Source: Bradyrhizobium aeschynomenes
GTDB lineage: Bacteria; Pseudomonadota; Alphaproteobacteria; Rhizobiales; Xanthobacteraceae
Length of the DNA: 64,000 nucleotides
Reading direction: 5' to 3'
Assembly: GCF_013178945.1 (NCBI RefSeq)
Contig: NZ_JABFDM010000012.1
Location: forward strand, 62,001 to 126,000
Each line of letters begins with the position of its first letter. Positions within the stretch are counted from its first letter, which is position 1. The notes under the pieces were generated by a model, which was not told where the DNA came from, ran no database searches, and saw nothing but the letters and a program-made list of their open reading frames with translations. Made by a program: the position numbers and the translations under genes. Shown here one piece after another: positions 33,989-43,010 of the stretch.

Positions 33989-34195
33989 ATGGCCATCAAG
34001 AGGAACCGGAGCAAGCAGATCATCCCGTTCGCGGAACGTCTGCAGCAGGCCGCCGCGGCCGCGCGCGATGCAGCTGAGCTGCTACCTGCGGGCCAGGAAC
34101 GCGACATTCTGTTGAAGAAGGCGCTTCAGGCCGAGACCGCCGCCCACATCAACGAGCTGTTGAGCGCCCCGATCATGCAAGCTGCTGACAGATAG
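33989..34195 (+). CDS. Small helical protein of unknown function
   Basis: A 68-aa protein: a basic N-terminus (MAIKRNRSKQIIPFAERLQQ), then an Ala-rich amphipathic helix and QERDILLKKALQAETAAHIN. Probably soluble. It resembles small conserved Bradyrhizobium proteins without known function. GGAG eleven bases upstream of the ATG supports the start. A 7-bp hairpin (CGCTAAC-n4-GTTAGCG, 33918-33935) lies upstream. Confidence 0.7.
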   Translation: MAIKRNRSKQIIPFAERLQQAAAAARDAAELLPAGQERDILLKKALQAETAAHINELLSAPIMQAADR

Positions 34196-34328
34196 CGCCC
34201 TCTGTCTCTACGGCAGAGAACCGTATAGCGTTAAATGCCCTCGCCTGCTGGACCGTGCCCCTGCCGAGGAACCCGACCGCATCCAAACGCTTGGATCGGG
34301 TGACAGACAGGGTGTCCCGGCGAGGGTA

Positions 34329-35126
34329 ATGATGGCGCGGATCGTGGTCGGCACATCGGGATGGCACTACGCCTCCTGGCGCGGCGCCTTCTTTCCCTCC
34401 GGCCTGCTGATCAAGCATCAGCTGCCCTACTACGCGACTCAGTTCGAGACCACAGAGCTGAACGGCGTGTTCTATCGAACCCCCACCGAGGCGGCCGTTC
34501 GCAGCTGGCGTGATCAGACCGGGCCGGACTTCGTCTTTGCCTGGAAGGCCTCCAAGTTCATCACGCATTGGAAGCGCCTGTCCGAGCGCTCGGTGAACAG
34601 CATTGCGCTGATGGAGGGCCGGATGGCGCTGCTCGGCGACAAGGCCGGCCCCGTGCTGTTTCAGCTGCCGCCGCAGTTCGAAGCGAATCTCGATCGACTG
34701 CGATCGTTCCTGCCGCTGTTGCCCACGCACAGGCGCTACAGTTTCGAATTCCGCCACCCGAGCTGGTACACGCCTTCCATCATCCGCCTGCTGCGGGAGG
34801 CGAACATCTCGCTGTGCTTGTCTGACCATCACGATGCCCCGGCCCCCTGGAAACGCACCGCCGATTTCGTCTATGTGCGCGGCCACGGCCCGGGCGGCCG
34901 CTACAAGGACAACTATCCAGCCGCAAAGCTCGAGGAATGGGCCAGGCGTATCCAGGCATGGTCGGCGCACGGCATCGACGTCTACGTCTATTTCGACAAT
35001 GACCAGAAGAGTGCCGCCCCCGCCGATGCCCTGCGGCTGCGCGCCATGCTCGGCGCAGGATACAGCCGCTCAGGCCGCAGCTCGCGCCGGCCTTCCGCGG
35101 AACATCGCGTCCCGCTCACGGTTTAG
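34329..35126 (+). CDS. DUF72 domain protein
   Basis: A 265-aa TIM-barrel-type DUF72 protein. Family motifs are VGTSGWHYASWRGAFFP near the start, YATQFETTELNGVFYRTP, DFVFAWKASKFITHWKRL, GPVLFQLPPQFEANLDRL, YSFEFRHPSWY, FVYVRGHGP and the late IDVYVYFDNDQKSAAPADAL. Activity is not established for this family. ATG codons at 34329 and 34332 are both possible. The gene's 3' end contains an EcfG-like promoter for the next gene. Confidence 0.92.
   Translation: MMARIVVGTSGWHYASWRGAFFPSGLLIKHQLPYYATQFETTELNGVFYRTPTEAAVRSWRDQTGPDFVFAWKASKFITHWKRLSERSVNSIALMEGRMALLGDKAGPVLFQLPPQFEANLDRLRSFLPLLPTHRRYSFEFRHPSWYTPSIIRLLREANISLCLSDHHDAPAPWKRTADFVYVRGHGPGGRYKDNYPAAKLEEWARRIQAWSAHGIDVYVYFDNDQKSAAPADALRLRAMLGAGYSRSGRSSRRPSAEHRVPLTV
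35099..35124 (+). promoter_or_regulatory. Candidate EcfG-type promoter of the DUF4142 gene
   Basis: GGAAC (35099-35103), 17 bases, then GTTT (35121-35124), 31 bp before the ATG at 35156. It lies within the end of the DUF72 coding sequence. Confidence 0.5.
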
Positions 35127-35155
35127 TCCTCAACCCCTGAGCAAGAGGAACGATC

Positions 35156-35689
35156 ATGAAGCGCACCATCATTGCCGTCGGCTGTCTTGTGCTGGCCGGC
35201 CCCGCTCTGGCGCAATCGGTCGGAGAGAAGACCGGCGTCAATTCGGCGCTCGGCATCGCGCCGAGCACGGAAGATTTCGTCAAGCAGGTCGCCATCAGCG
35301 ACATGTTCGAGCTGCAATCGAACGAGCTCGGCGAGGAGAAAGGCAACGCACAGGAGAAGAGCTTCGCCGCGCAGATGGTGAAGGACCACACCAAGACCTC
35401 GAGCGAGCTCAAGAGCATGGTCGACAGCGGCAAGGTCAAGGTGCAGCTTCCCGCCGGCCTCGACAGCGCGCATCAGAGCAAGCTCGACAAGCTGAAGGCA
35501 GCCAAAGGCAAGGACTTCAGCTCCGATTTCGACGACATGCAGGTCAGCGCCCACAAGGACGCGGTGTCGCTGTTCGAGCGCTATGCGAAGGGCGGCGACA
35601 ATCCCGAGCTGAAGGCGTGGGCCGGCAAGACCCTGCCCGCCTTGCAGCACCATCTCGAGATGGCGCAAACGCTCGACAAGGCCAAGTAG
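35156..35689 (+). CDS. Periplasmic DUF4142 protein
   Basis: A 177-aa protein with a signal peptide (TIIAVGCLVLAGPALAQS) and a four-helix ferritin-like DUF4142 body: DFVKQVAISDMFELQSNELG, FAAQMVKDHTKTSSELKSMV, DDMQVSAHKDAVSLFERYAK and TLPALQHHLEMAQTLDKAK. The His/Glu pattern fits the family's ferritin-like fold, though metal binding is unproven. DUF4142 genes are commonly part of general-stress regulons, consistent with the promoter motif upstream. GAGGAA precedes the ATG. A strong terminator follows. Confidence 0.92.
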   Translation: MKRTIIAVGCLVLAGPALAQSVGEKTGVNSALGIAPSTEDFVKQVAISDMFELQSNELGEEKGNAQEKSFAAQMVKDHTKTSSELKSMVDSGKVKVQLPAGLDSAHQSKLDKLKAAKGKDFSSDFDDMQVSAHKDAVSLFERYAKGGDNPELKAWAGKTLPALQHHLEMAQTLDKAK

Positions 35690-35766
35690 TTCTCCGCAGG
35701 TATTTCACCTCGGGCAGGCCGCGTTGCCGGATGCCGCGACGCACGGCACGCGCAAATCATGAAATG

Positions 35767-35802
35767 AAGGGCGCCGGATCGAAGAGGTCCGGCGCCCTTT
35801 GG
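35767..35802. terminator. Bidirectional terminator between the DUF4142 and chemoreceptor genes
   Basis: A 12-bp perfect stem (35767-35778 with 35788-35799, arm AAGGGCGCCGGA) and a 9-nt loop, with a short T-run on each side. It serves the convergent ends at 35689 (+) and 35826 (-). Confidence 0.75.
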
Positions 35803-35825
35803 TCGCTACTGTGTTGCCTTTCGCC

Positions 35826-37901
35826 TCAGGCCGCCCGGACCGAGCCCAGGAAGCGCGCCACTTCGCGCTTCAGCCGGCTGCTTTCGCCGGCCAGCGATTT
35901 GGCCGCATTCAGCACCTGCGCGGAAGCCTGGCCGGTTGCGCTCGCGCCACGCTGCACGTCGGTGATATTGGCCGAAACCTCCTGCGTCCCGTGCGCGGCC
36001 TGCTGAATGCTGCGCGAGATCTCCTGCGTCGCGGCGCCCTGCTCCTCCACGGCGGAGGCAATCGTCGAGGCGATCTCCGACATCTTCTCGATGGTCTCAC
36101 CGATATCGCGGATCGCGTTCACGGACTCCTGCGTCGCGGCCTGGATGCCGTTGATCTGGTGGCTGATCTCATCAGTTGCCTTGGCGGTCTGCTCGGCCAG
36201 CGCTTTCACCTCGGAAGCCACGACGGCAAAGCCACGCCCGGCCTCACCGGCTCGCGCCGCCTCGATGGTCGCATTCAGCGCCAGCAGGTTGGTCTGACCC
36301 GCGATCGAATTGATCAGCTCCACGACGTCGCCGATGCGCCCGGCGGCCTTGGCAAGCTCGCCGACACGGTCGTTGGTCCGCTGAGCCTGCTGAACGGCTT
36401 CGTTGGCGACACGGGCGGAGTCCTGCACCTGGCGGCTGATCTCCGTCACCGACGAGGACATCTCCTCCGTCGCAGATGCGACCGACTGCACGTTGGTGGA
36501 GGCCTCCTCCGATGCCGAGGCCACGGTGGTCGCCAGCCGCTCCGACTGCTCGGCGGTGGTGGTGAGCGTTCCGGCCGAGCTTTCGAGCGCATTGGAGGCC
36601 GACGATACCACGTCCACGATTTCGCTGATGACCGCCTCGAATTCCCGGGTGATCGTATCCACCCGCTGTCCGCGCTGGATCTTCGCCTCAGCCTCGCTTG
36701 CTGCCGCACGATCGGCTTCCTTCTTCGCCAGCAGCGCGTCCTTGAACACCTGCAGCGAAGCGGCCAGCGTCCCGATCTCATCCTGGCGATCGCTGGCCGG
36801 AACGATCACGTCGTCACGGCCGGCGGCGAGGTCGCCGACGACCCCGGTCAGGGCTGCGAGCGGCGAGATCACGCGGCGGCGGAGCATGAAGGTGACGACA
36901 CCGAGCATGCCGAGCAGCGCGATGACGGCACCCCCGCCGATACCCAGCATGAAGAAAGCGTCGTCGCGCGCGGCTTCGGCGCGCGCCCTCGCCTCGGACA
37001 GGGCGTTGTCGCGGACCGACAGGAATTTCCCGATCGGCGGCACGACCGTGCCGCCAAGTTGCTCCGGAGTGAGGCTGTAACCGGTGTTGGCGCGCGAGGC
37101 CGCGATCTCCTTTTCGATCAGCCCAGCGGCATTGTTGAAATAGGCGTCGACGGCTTCCGTCATGGCCTGCGCGACCCTGGGCGGATTCCCGAGCTGGTCG
37201 ATGCTCGACTCGATCCGCTCACGATCGACCTCGACCCGGCCCTGCGCGCGATCGATGTTCGACTGCTCGGCGGGGTTCAGCGGCCTCTTGGCGCCGATGG
37301 CCGGAACGAGCATGGCGGCACGGCCGCCGGCGGTGATGCGCAGGTCTTGCGTGATGCGCGCGATCGACAGCAGCGGCGTCAGCGAGGCATCTGCGCTCGC
37401 GACGCGATTTTCCAGGCGGTTCAGCAGCGGCTCGATGGTCTTCAGGACGTCGGCGAGCGCCGGCAGGAAGCCTTTCATCGCCGCCGGATCACGCGCATTG
37501 ACGGGCAGCTTGACGGCGCGGTCGACCGTCGTGCGCACGTCGGTCAGCTTCGTCCTCGCGGCATTGAGGCCATCGAGAATGACCTGGCTGTCGGAGAGAT
37601 TCTCGACCGCGGCCTTTGCCTTGAGGAAGGCTGCGTCCACCTGCTGTCCGGCCTTGTCCAAGGCGTCCTGCTGCGCCGGAGTAGCCGGCGTGTCCTGGAA
37701 CATCGGCGTTACGAACGGCGCGCGCAATGCAGCAACTGATTGTCCGGCGAGGAGCACGGCGCCGAACCCGTCCACCGACTTGATCGCTTCGGTCCTGCTC
37801 GCATAGGCGCGATACTGAGTGACCAGGACTTCGCCTCCGAGCACACAGGCCAAGGCCGTGACCGATAGCATCGAGACCGCGAAGAGCTGACCGACTCGCA
37901 T
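35826..37901 (-). CDS. Methyl-accepting chemotaxis protein
   Basis: A 691-aa chemoreceptor. TM1 is at about residues 7-29, followed by a long helical periplasmic sensor (about 30-315). TM2 is near 316-340 (FFMLGIGGGAVIALLGMLGV). A HAMP domain (RRRVISPLAALTGVVGDLAA) and a signalling domain with NLLALNATIEAARAGEAGRG and FAVVASEVKALAEQTAKATD come next. The sensor is unrelated to that of the chemoreceptor at 21117. No CheB/CheR-tethering pentapeptide is visible; the chain ends FLGSVRAA. The ATG at 37899-37901 begins just before TM1. It is upstream of, and divergent to, the Crp/Fnr gene. Confidence 0.93.
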   Translation of the reverse strand: MRVGQLFAVSMLSVTALACVLGGEVLVTQYRAYASRTEAIKSVDGFGAVLLAGQSVAALRAPFVTPMFQDTPATPAQQDALDKAGQQVDAAFLKAKAAVENLSDSQVILDGLNAARTKLTDVRTTVDRAVKLPVNARDPAAMKGFLPALADVLKTIEPLLNRLENRVASADASLTPLLSIARITQDLRITAGGRAAMLVPAIGAKRPLNPAEQSNIDRAQGRVEVDRERIESSIDQLGNPPRVAQAMTEAVDAYFNNAAGLIEKEIAASRANTGYSLTPEQLGGTVVPPIGKFLSVRDNALSEARARAEAARDDAFFMLGIGGGAVIALLGMLGVVTFMLRRRVISPLAALTGVVGDLAAGRDDVIVPASDRQDEIGTLAASLQVFKDALLAKKEADRAAASEAEAKIQRGQRVDTITREFEAVISEIVDVVSSASNALESSAGTLTTTAEQSERLATTVASASEEASTNVQSVASATEEMSSSVTEISRQVQDSARVANEAVQQAQRTNDRVGELAKAAGRIGDVVELINSIAGQTNLLALNATIEAARAGEAGRGFAVVASEVKALAEQTAKATDEISHQINGIQAATQESVNAIRDIGETIEKMSEIASTIASAVEEQGAATQEISRSIQQAAHGTQEVSANITDVQRGASATGQASAQVLNAAKSLAGESSRLKREVARFLGSVRAA

Positions 37902-38060
37902 GATTCATTCCCGGTTTATGATGTGTTGAAATTAGGCAGCGGAGCCTAAAGGGGGATTAATCTCGGGACGTCGGCGGTCGCCAGATTGTCGCGGGACTCC
38001 TTCGTTCCCCGTAGTTCACCGGGCTCTCGCGATGATCCAATGTCGTTTCGCGCTCGCCGG

Positions 38061-38103
38061 TGTTGCAACACGATCTCATCCGGAACGACGCTGTCATCGT
38101 TCC
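38061..38103. promoter_or_regulatory. Palindromes upstream of the Crp/Fnr gene
   Basis: TGTTGCAACA (38061-38070) is a perfect 10-bp palindrome. GGAACGA-n8-TCGTTCC (38082-38103) is a perfect inverted repeat. Both lie 110-150 bp before the TTG start at 38211 and are candidates for autoregulatory or other operator sites. Confidence 0.45.
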
Positions 38104-38210
38104 CGGCGCTCATGCAAAAAGAAGCGCGGTTGACGAGGTATCATGCTAACATAAGTTATTGTAGTCGCAGCACATGGAACCCCTATAAGCAATCCCGGGG
38201 GAGCCGCTCT

Positions 38211-38948
38211 TTGAGTCATCTTGTCCGCAAGCTCGAAAACTTCGTCCGCCTCTCTGCGGCCGACCGCCTGATGCTCAACCGCGCAGCGGCGCAGCGGGTC
38301 AGGACCTTTGCACCACGCACCGACATCGCCCGCGAAGGCGAGAAACCGAAGGATGTCCATCTCATCCTGAACGGCTGGGCCTGCCGCTACAAGCAACTCG
38401 AGGATGGCCGTCGTCAGATCGTCTCGTTCTTCCTGCCCGGCGACATCTGCGACCTCAACATCTTCATCCTGCGCGAGATGGACCATTCGATCGGCACCAT
38501 CACTCCAGTCTCGATCGCCGATTTGTCGCGCGAGTTCTTCGACGAGATCAGCACCGGCTATCCGCGCATCGCCACTGCATTCTGGTGGGAAACCCTGGTC
38601 AACGCTGCCATTCAGCGCGAGTGGACGATGAATCTCGGACAGCGCACCGCGTCCGAACGAATGGCACATCTGCTATGCGAGCTGTTCTTCCGGCTACGTC
38701 TCGCGGGCCTCGCCGAGGATAACGGCTGCAGTTTCCCGTTGACTCAGGCGGATCTGGCCGAGGCAACCGGGCTGTCGAAGGTCCACGTCAATCGTACGCT
38801 TCAGGAATTGCGGGCCAACAACCTGATCGTGCTCAAGGGCAAGATGCTGGTGCTGCCAGATCTCGAGCGCCTGATGAGCGCCGGCCTGTTCAATGCGAAT
38901 TATTTGCATTTGGATCGAGAAGGTCGTCAGCTCGATGCGAATGAGTAA
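38211..38948 (+). CDS. Crp/Fnr-family transcriptional regulator
   Basis: A 245-aa protein. An N-terminal cyclic-nucleotide-binding-type beta-barrel (VRTFAPRTDIAREGEKPKDV, LILNGWACRYKQLEDGRRQI, VSFFLPGDICDLNIF) is followed by a long helix and a winged helix-turn-helix (FPLTQADLAEATGLSKVHVN, RTLQELRANNLI). The FNR-type N-terminal Cys cluster is absent, so an oxygen-sensing cluster is unlikely. TTG at 38211 is taken as start: CGGGGGAG lies seven bases upstream, and the domain begins at once (LSHLVRKLENFV). The kinase gene follows 72 bp later on the same strand, suggesting a joint transcription unit. Confidence 0.85.
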   Translation: MSHLVRKLENFVRLSAADRLMLNRAAAQRVRTFAPRTDIAREGEKPKDVHLILNGWACRYKQLEDGRRQIVSFFLPGDICDLNIFILREMDHSIGTITPVSIADLSREFFDEISTGYPRIATAFWWETLVNAAIQREWTMNLGQRTASERMAHLLCELFFRLRLAGLAEDNGCSFPLTQADLAEATGLSKVHVNRTLQELRANNLIVLKGKMLVLPDLERLMSAGLFNANYLHLDREGRQLDANE

Positions 38949-39020
38949 GGCGTTCCGGGCACTGCCGCATACGACTTGCGCGAGGCTGGCCGGCTCGGGC
39001 ACTCTGCCTGGGAAACGGCG

Positions 39021-41093
39021 ATGGTTGAACAGCGCATGGCTGACGGGCCTTTTGAGCAGGAGATCGTGCAGCGCCTCGGGCTGATGCCGAATCTGTTCCG
39101 GCCAACGCCCTCGGCGCCCGAGACCGTGCGGCAGTTGTGGCAGCTCGCGAAATGCGCCTATCTCGATGCGCCATTGCCGGCGCTGTTCAAGGAGCGGCTT
39201 GCGGTCCATCTCTCACGCCTCAACGGGTCGTCCTATTGCCTCACCCGGCATTTCGCCTTCCTGATCGGGCTGGGCACCCCCGCCCCGGATGCGGCATTTC
39301 AGCCGGAGACGCTCGATCAGGCCCGCGCTCTGCTCTCGCTTCCGCTCGCGGATCCCGCGCGCATCACGGCGGCGCTGACCCGTCTGGAGGCGGTCGAGGG
39401 CCCCATCGACATTCCTGAGCCACGCAGCGACGGCGAGGCCGACGTGCTCGACGCGGCTTCGGCCATGTTCGTTTCGAGCCAGGCGGCCGCTCGCTCGAGG
39501 CTGGCGCTTCGCAAGGCGTTCGGCGAGCCCCGCTTCGAAGTCCTGACGGCGTTCATGGCCTATCTGCGCATGGCGCATTTCTGGGCCGACGCCCATCCCG
39601 AGCTCTCGCTCGATCCCGACGTGCTGGCACTCACACGGTCGGACCCGGATCTCGCCATTCGCCTGACCTGCGGTGAGCCGCGCCACCACGACATGCCGGC
39701 GCCTGCCAAGCCCGGTGCAAACGGCAGCGAGGCCAGCGCGCATCGATTGCAGCGCATCCTCGAGATCGACTCGGTCGGCGTGTTATTCTTCGATCATGTC
39801 GAGGGCACGCTGATCGATGCGAACGACGCATTCTTCAACATGACCGGCTATTCGCGCGAGGAGGTCGCGAACCGCCAGTTGACGTGGCAGCGCATGACAC
39901 CGCCAGAATGGCGCGTCAGCTCTGCCGCCCAGATCGACCTGCTGCAGCGGACCGGCCGGATCGGTCCATACGAGAAGGAGTATTTCCGCAAGAACGGCGA
40001 GCGCACCTGGATGATGTTCGCCGGCCGCGACATTGGCGACGGCACCCTGGTCGAGCTCGCGATGAACATCGACGACCGCAAGCGGACCGAGGCCGCGCTG
40101 CGCGACAGCGAGACGCGCTTCCGCCAGTTCGGCGAGGCGTCCTCCGACGTGTTGTGGATCCGGGACGCAGACCGCCTGCATTGGGAATATCTCAGCCCCG
40201 CATTCGAGGCGATCTATGGAGTCCCGCGCGCGGTCGTGCTCCAAGGCGATCATATCACGCCATGGACCGATCTGATGCTGGCCGAGGATCGACCGCGGGC
40301 CGTCGAGAGCCTCGACCGTGCCCGGCGGGGCGAGCGCGACAGCTTCGACTTCCGCATCATCCGACAGACGGACGGTGCGATCCGCTGGCTGCGAATCCGT
40401 AGTTTCCCGATGGTCGATGCGACCGGTCACGTCCAGCGAATCGGCGGCATCACCCAGGACATCACCGCAGTCGTGTCGGCCAACGAGCACCAGAAGTTCC
40501 TGCTGGCCGAGTTGCAGCACCGGGTGCGCAACCTGCTCGCCGTGATCCGCTCGATCATCAGGCGCACCGGCGACAGCAGCGACAGCGTCGAGGATTTCGC
40601 AGGCCATCTCGAGGGGCGCATCTCCGCACTGTCGCGCATCCAGGCCGTGATCACGCGCGATCCGGTCGCCGGCTTCGATCTTGCCGAGCTGATCGCCGAT
40701 GAGCTACGCGCAGGCGCCGCGCGCGAGGACCGGCAGTTCTCGCTGGCGGGTCCCTCGCTCCGGATCAAGGCGAAGGCGGCCGAAAGCATCGGGCTTGCTA
40801 TGCACGAGCTCGCAACCAATGCGCTGAAATACGGCGCGCTGACCGTTCCGCGGGGCTTCATCAGCATCGAATGGCGTCTCGACGAGCGCGACGCGACCCG
40901 TTCTCTCGTGATCGACTGGACCGAGACCGGGATGTCCGGGCACCGGCTCACAGCGAGCAGGCAGGGATTCGGAACGGTGCTGCTCGAGCAGATGCTGCCC
41001 TATGATGTCGGCGCGCAAGTGACGCGCCGTTTCGAGCCGAGCGGCCTGCGGTGCGAGATCAGGCTGCCGGCCGACGATATCCTCAAGCGCTGA
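39021..41093 (+). CDS. HWE-family histidine kinase with N-terminal AhpD-like domain and two PAS domains
   Basis: A 690-aa soluble protein. Residues about 30-200 resemble the AhpD/carboxymuconolactone decarboxylase fold: LFKERLAVHLSRLNGSSYCL-TRH (one Cys, C73, and H77 kept; the partner Cys of the CxxCxxxH motif is Ser), then EVLTAFMAYLRMAHFWADAH. Two PAS domains follow (about 245-355 and 362-485). The kinase core has the acceptor H500 in LAELQHRVRNLLAVIRS, the N-box MHELATNALKYG, and the WxE motif (DWTETG, W633/E635) that define HWE kinases. HWE kinases feed general-stress or light signalling, often through PhyR-like receivers. No response regulator is nearby. I use the ATG at 39021; a TTG at 38976 is an alternative. 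Fusion to AhpD suggests a redox or peroxide input, which is inference. Confidence 0.85.
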   Translation: MVEQRMADGPFEQEIVQRLGLMPNLFRPTPSAPETVRQLWQLAKCAYLDAPLPALFKERLAVHLSRLNGSSYCLTRHFAFLIGLGTPAPDAAFQPETLDQARALLSLPLADPARITAALTRLEAVEGPIDIPEPRSDGEADVLDAASAMFVSSQAAARSRLALRKAFGEPRFEVLTAFMAYLRMAHFWADAHPELSLDPDVLALTRSDPDLAIRLTCGEPRHHDMPAPAKPGANGSEASAHRLQRILEIDSVGVLFFDHVEGTLIDANDAFFNMTGYSREEVANRQLTWQRMTPPEWRVSSAAQIDLLQRTGRIGPYEKEYFRKNGERTWMMFAGRDIGDGTLVELAMNIDDRKRTEAALRDSETRFRQFGEASSDVLWIRDADRLHWEYLSPAFEAIYGVPRAVVLQGDHITPWTDLMLAEDRPRAVESLDRARRGERDSFDFRIIRQTDGAIRWLRIRSFPMVDATGHVQRIGGITQDITAVVSANEHQKFLLAELQHRVRNLLAVIRSIIRRTGDSSDSVEDFAGHLEGRISALSRIQAVITRDPVAGFDLAELIADELRAGAAREDRQFSLAGPSLRIKAKAAESIGLAMHELATNALKYGALTVPRGFISIEWRLDERDATRSLVIDWTETGMSGHRLTASRQGFGTVLLEQMLPYDVGAQVTRRFEPSGLRCEIRLPADDILKR

Positions 41094-41657
41094 CCGGTCG
41101 GCAAGGATCGCCGAGCGTACAGGGTGGCCGCGGCGCAGCCTTGCGCCATCGGGTAGCCTTCGTCGGTCATTAGGGGTATGCTCATCCTGCAACCTCCCGG
41201 ACTGCAGTGTCTTGACGGGAGTGTCTTGACTGCCATGCGCTAACTGCCATGCCTTTGCCTTGGTTTGGCCTGATATGGCAGGGAGTGCGGAGTACGCGAG
41301 TGAATCGGCCGAGCGTCGGCGCGGCGGAACGATGATGGGGCGTTCCGAGGCATCCGCTCAGGCCACGACCAACACCGTGCACATGCAGAAACATGCGCAC
41401 GCGGGACAACCGGTATCCAGGTTCTGTGCTGATGCGGCCTCCGGGCCGAGCGTCTCGTGACGTCGTCATCGTCAGACGACCTCGTCACCCGACGCTGTGA
41501 CCACGAGACGTTGCTGCCACGAGGCGTTGGTACGACGACGTTAGTACGACGACGCGTTGGTAGGACGACACGCTGGTAGGACATGTCGGGTAGGACATGT
41601 CGGGACAGAGCCGAGCGCCGCCGCCCGAGGCGGACGACAACGGAGGACGGAGCGTCA
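41094..41657. other. Intergenic region with a degenerate tandem repeat
   Basis: About 560 bp without a convincing gene. The last 150 bp contain a run of related short units (annotated at 41508-41604) just upstream of the next coding sequence. Confidence 0.5.
41508..41604. repeat. Degenerate tandem repeat of about 14-16 bp, ending in two perfect 14-mers
   Basis: Successive units read GCGTTGGTACGACGAC, GTTAGTACGACGAC, GCGTTGGTAGGACGAC, ACGCTGGTAGGACATG. They end with two identical 14-mers TAGGACATGTCGGG (41577-41590, 41591-41604). The array ends 53 bp before the ATG at 41658. Confidence 0.8.
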
Positions 41658-42548
41658 ATGCTTGCAACGACCACCACCAAAGACGCCGATCAGCAGCCCC
41701 ATGCCATGATCGATCCCGACATCGTGCTGGCAGCGCGGGCCGACCGGCCAGGCATCGAGGCCGATCGCCGGAGCGCGCAGCGTCCGCCGGAGGTTCCCTC
41801 GCCCAAGATCGATCCCGAGTTCCGAACTCAGCCGGCCAGCGGCCTCGCGGAGGTCGAGCGGCGCACCACGGTCGGCACCTGGGTCGTCCGCACCGTTCTG
41901 GCCGTGCTGTTCGCCGTGGGCAGCGCGGTTGCAGCAGCCGGCTGGCAGAGCTATGGCGACCAAGCCCAGGAGATGATCGCACACTGGATGCCGCGGATCT
42001 CGCTGGCCTCGAATGCCGACAAGGATGCAACTCCGCAGTCGGCAGCGCCAGCGGCGCAGGAGAGCACCGCGGCCGCCCCATCGCAGGCGCAGGAATCCGC
42101 GACGGGTGCGATCAGCGCGAGCGCGTCGCAGGAGCAGGCGCAATTGCTGCAATCCATGGCTCACGACCTCGCGGCCCTGACCCAACAGATCGGCGAGCTG
42201 AAGACGAGCCTCGCCCAGCTGAGGTCCGGCCAGGAGCAGATGGCGCGCGAGATGGCGCGCGCGGCGGAGGCCAAGGCGTCCGACAAGGCGTCCGAGCGGA
42301 CGGCCGAAGCGCGGCCGTTCGACCCGCGGGCCATCGAGCAGACGATACGGCCGCGCCCGGCCCCGCGGCCCGCAACCGCCGCCGTGACGCCGGCGCAGCC
42401 CGCAGCGGCGGTGCCGCACCGTCCGCGGACGCCCCCACCGTCGTCGGCAGCCAACATGGCTCCGCCGCCCCCGGCGCCGATGGCCTTGCCGTCAGCACCC
42501 GCCGATCCGGATCAGCCGGTCGTGCGCCCGCCGATGCCGGTGCGCTGA
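41658..42548 (+). CDS. Membrane-anchored coiled-coil protein with Pro/Ala-rich tail
   Basis: A 296-aa protein. A polar N-terminus of about 70 residues is followed by one TM segment (TVGTWVVRTVLAVLFAVGSA, near 70-92) and an Ala/Gln/Ser linker. A coiled-coil (LLQSMAHDLAALTQQIGELK and LAQLRSGQEQMAREMARAAE) leads into a long Pro/Ala tail (PRPAPRPATAAVTPAQP). I recognise no family. It could scaffold an envelope complex, but nothing shows this. GGAGGACGGAG before the ATG at 41658 supports the start. A degenerate tandem repeat lies just upstream. Confidence 0.75.
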   Translation: MLATTTTKDADQQPHAMIDPDIVLAARADRPGIEADRRSAQRPPEVPSPKIDPEFRTQPASGLAEVERRTTVGTWVVRTVLAVLFAVGSAVAAAGWQSYGDQAQEMIAHWMPRISLASNADKDATPQSAAPAAQESTAAAPSQAQESATGAISASASQEQAQLLQSMAHDLAALTQQIGELKTSLAQLRSGQEQMAREMARAAEAKASDKASERTAEARPFDPRAIEQTIRPRPAPRPATAAVTPAQPAAAVPHRPRTPPPSSAANMAPPPPAPMALPSAPADPDQPVVRPPMPVR

Positions 42549-42684
42549 CGCCGCTCGGCGCAGCGCTCACAGACATCTCTACCATCAACCGCAGCGGGGT
42601 TGATGCAGCGGCCCGATGCACTTGTCGCGACGAGGCTTTCCGAGCTAAGGAACTGCGCCAGAAAAGCCTATCTGCGAGGGGTTC

Positions 42685-42891
42685 ATGAGCCTGACCGATC
42701 CGACCGTTCTTTCCACCTCCGACCTCGCCGACCGCATCGCGATCCTGCGCGACAACATTCGCCAGATCACCGAGCAGGCCGCCTCGCAGTCGGGCGCCGC
42801 CGACGAGGAGCGCAACGCCGACCGTCTGGCCCAGCAGAGCGAGGAGCTGGAGATCCTGCTCAAGGAGCAGGAGCGCCGCCTCAACAAATAG
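42685..42891 (+). CDS. Small coiled-coil protein
   Basis: A 68-aa protein: MSLTDPTVLSTSDLADRIAI, then LRDNIRQITEQAASQSGAAD and QQSEELEILLKEQERRLNK. It is fully helical with heptad-like Leu/Ile spacing, soluble and acidic. No named family is recognised. GAGGGG is three bases before the ATG. It follows the membrane-anchored coiled-coil gene on the same strand after 136 bp. Confidence 0.72.
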   Translation: MSLTDPTVLSTSDLADRIAILRDNIRQITEQAASQSGAADEERNADRLAQQSEELEILLKEQERRLNK

Positions 42892-43010
42892 GCCGCTGCC
42901 GGCGCGATCAATTCGCGCTTGCTGCACTGCCCTCGTTGTTGATCGCGCCGCAGTCCGAGGCTAGCCTTGCCGAAAATACTTGCCGAAAATAAACGGGAGG
43001 TCTGCTCGGT

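Noticed and set aside
34268..34293. EcfG-like promoter before the DUF72 gene (GGAAC-n16-GCTT)
   Set aside because: The -10 half lacks the GTT core, so it was not listed as a feature.
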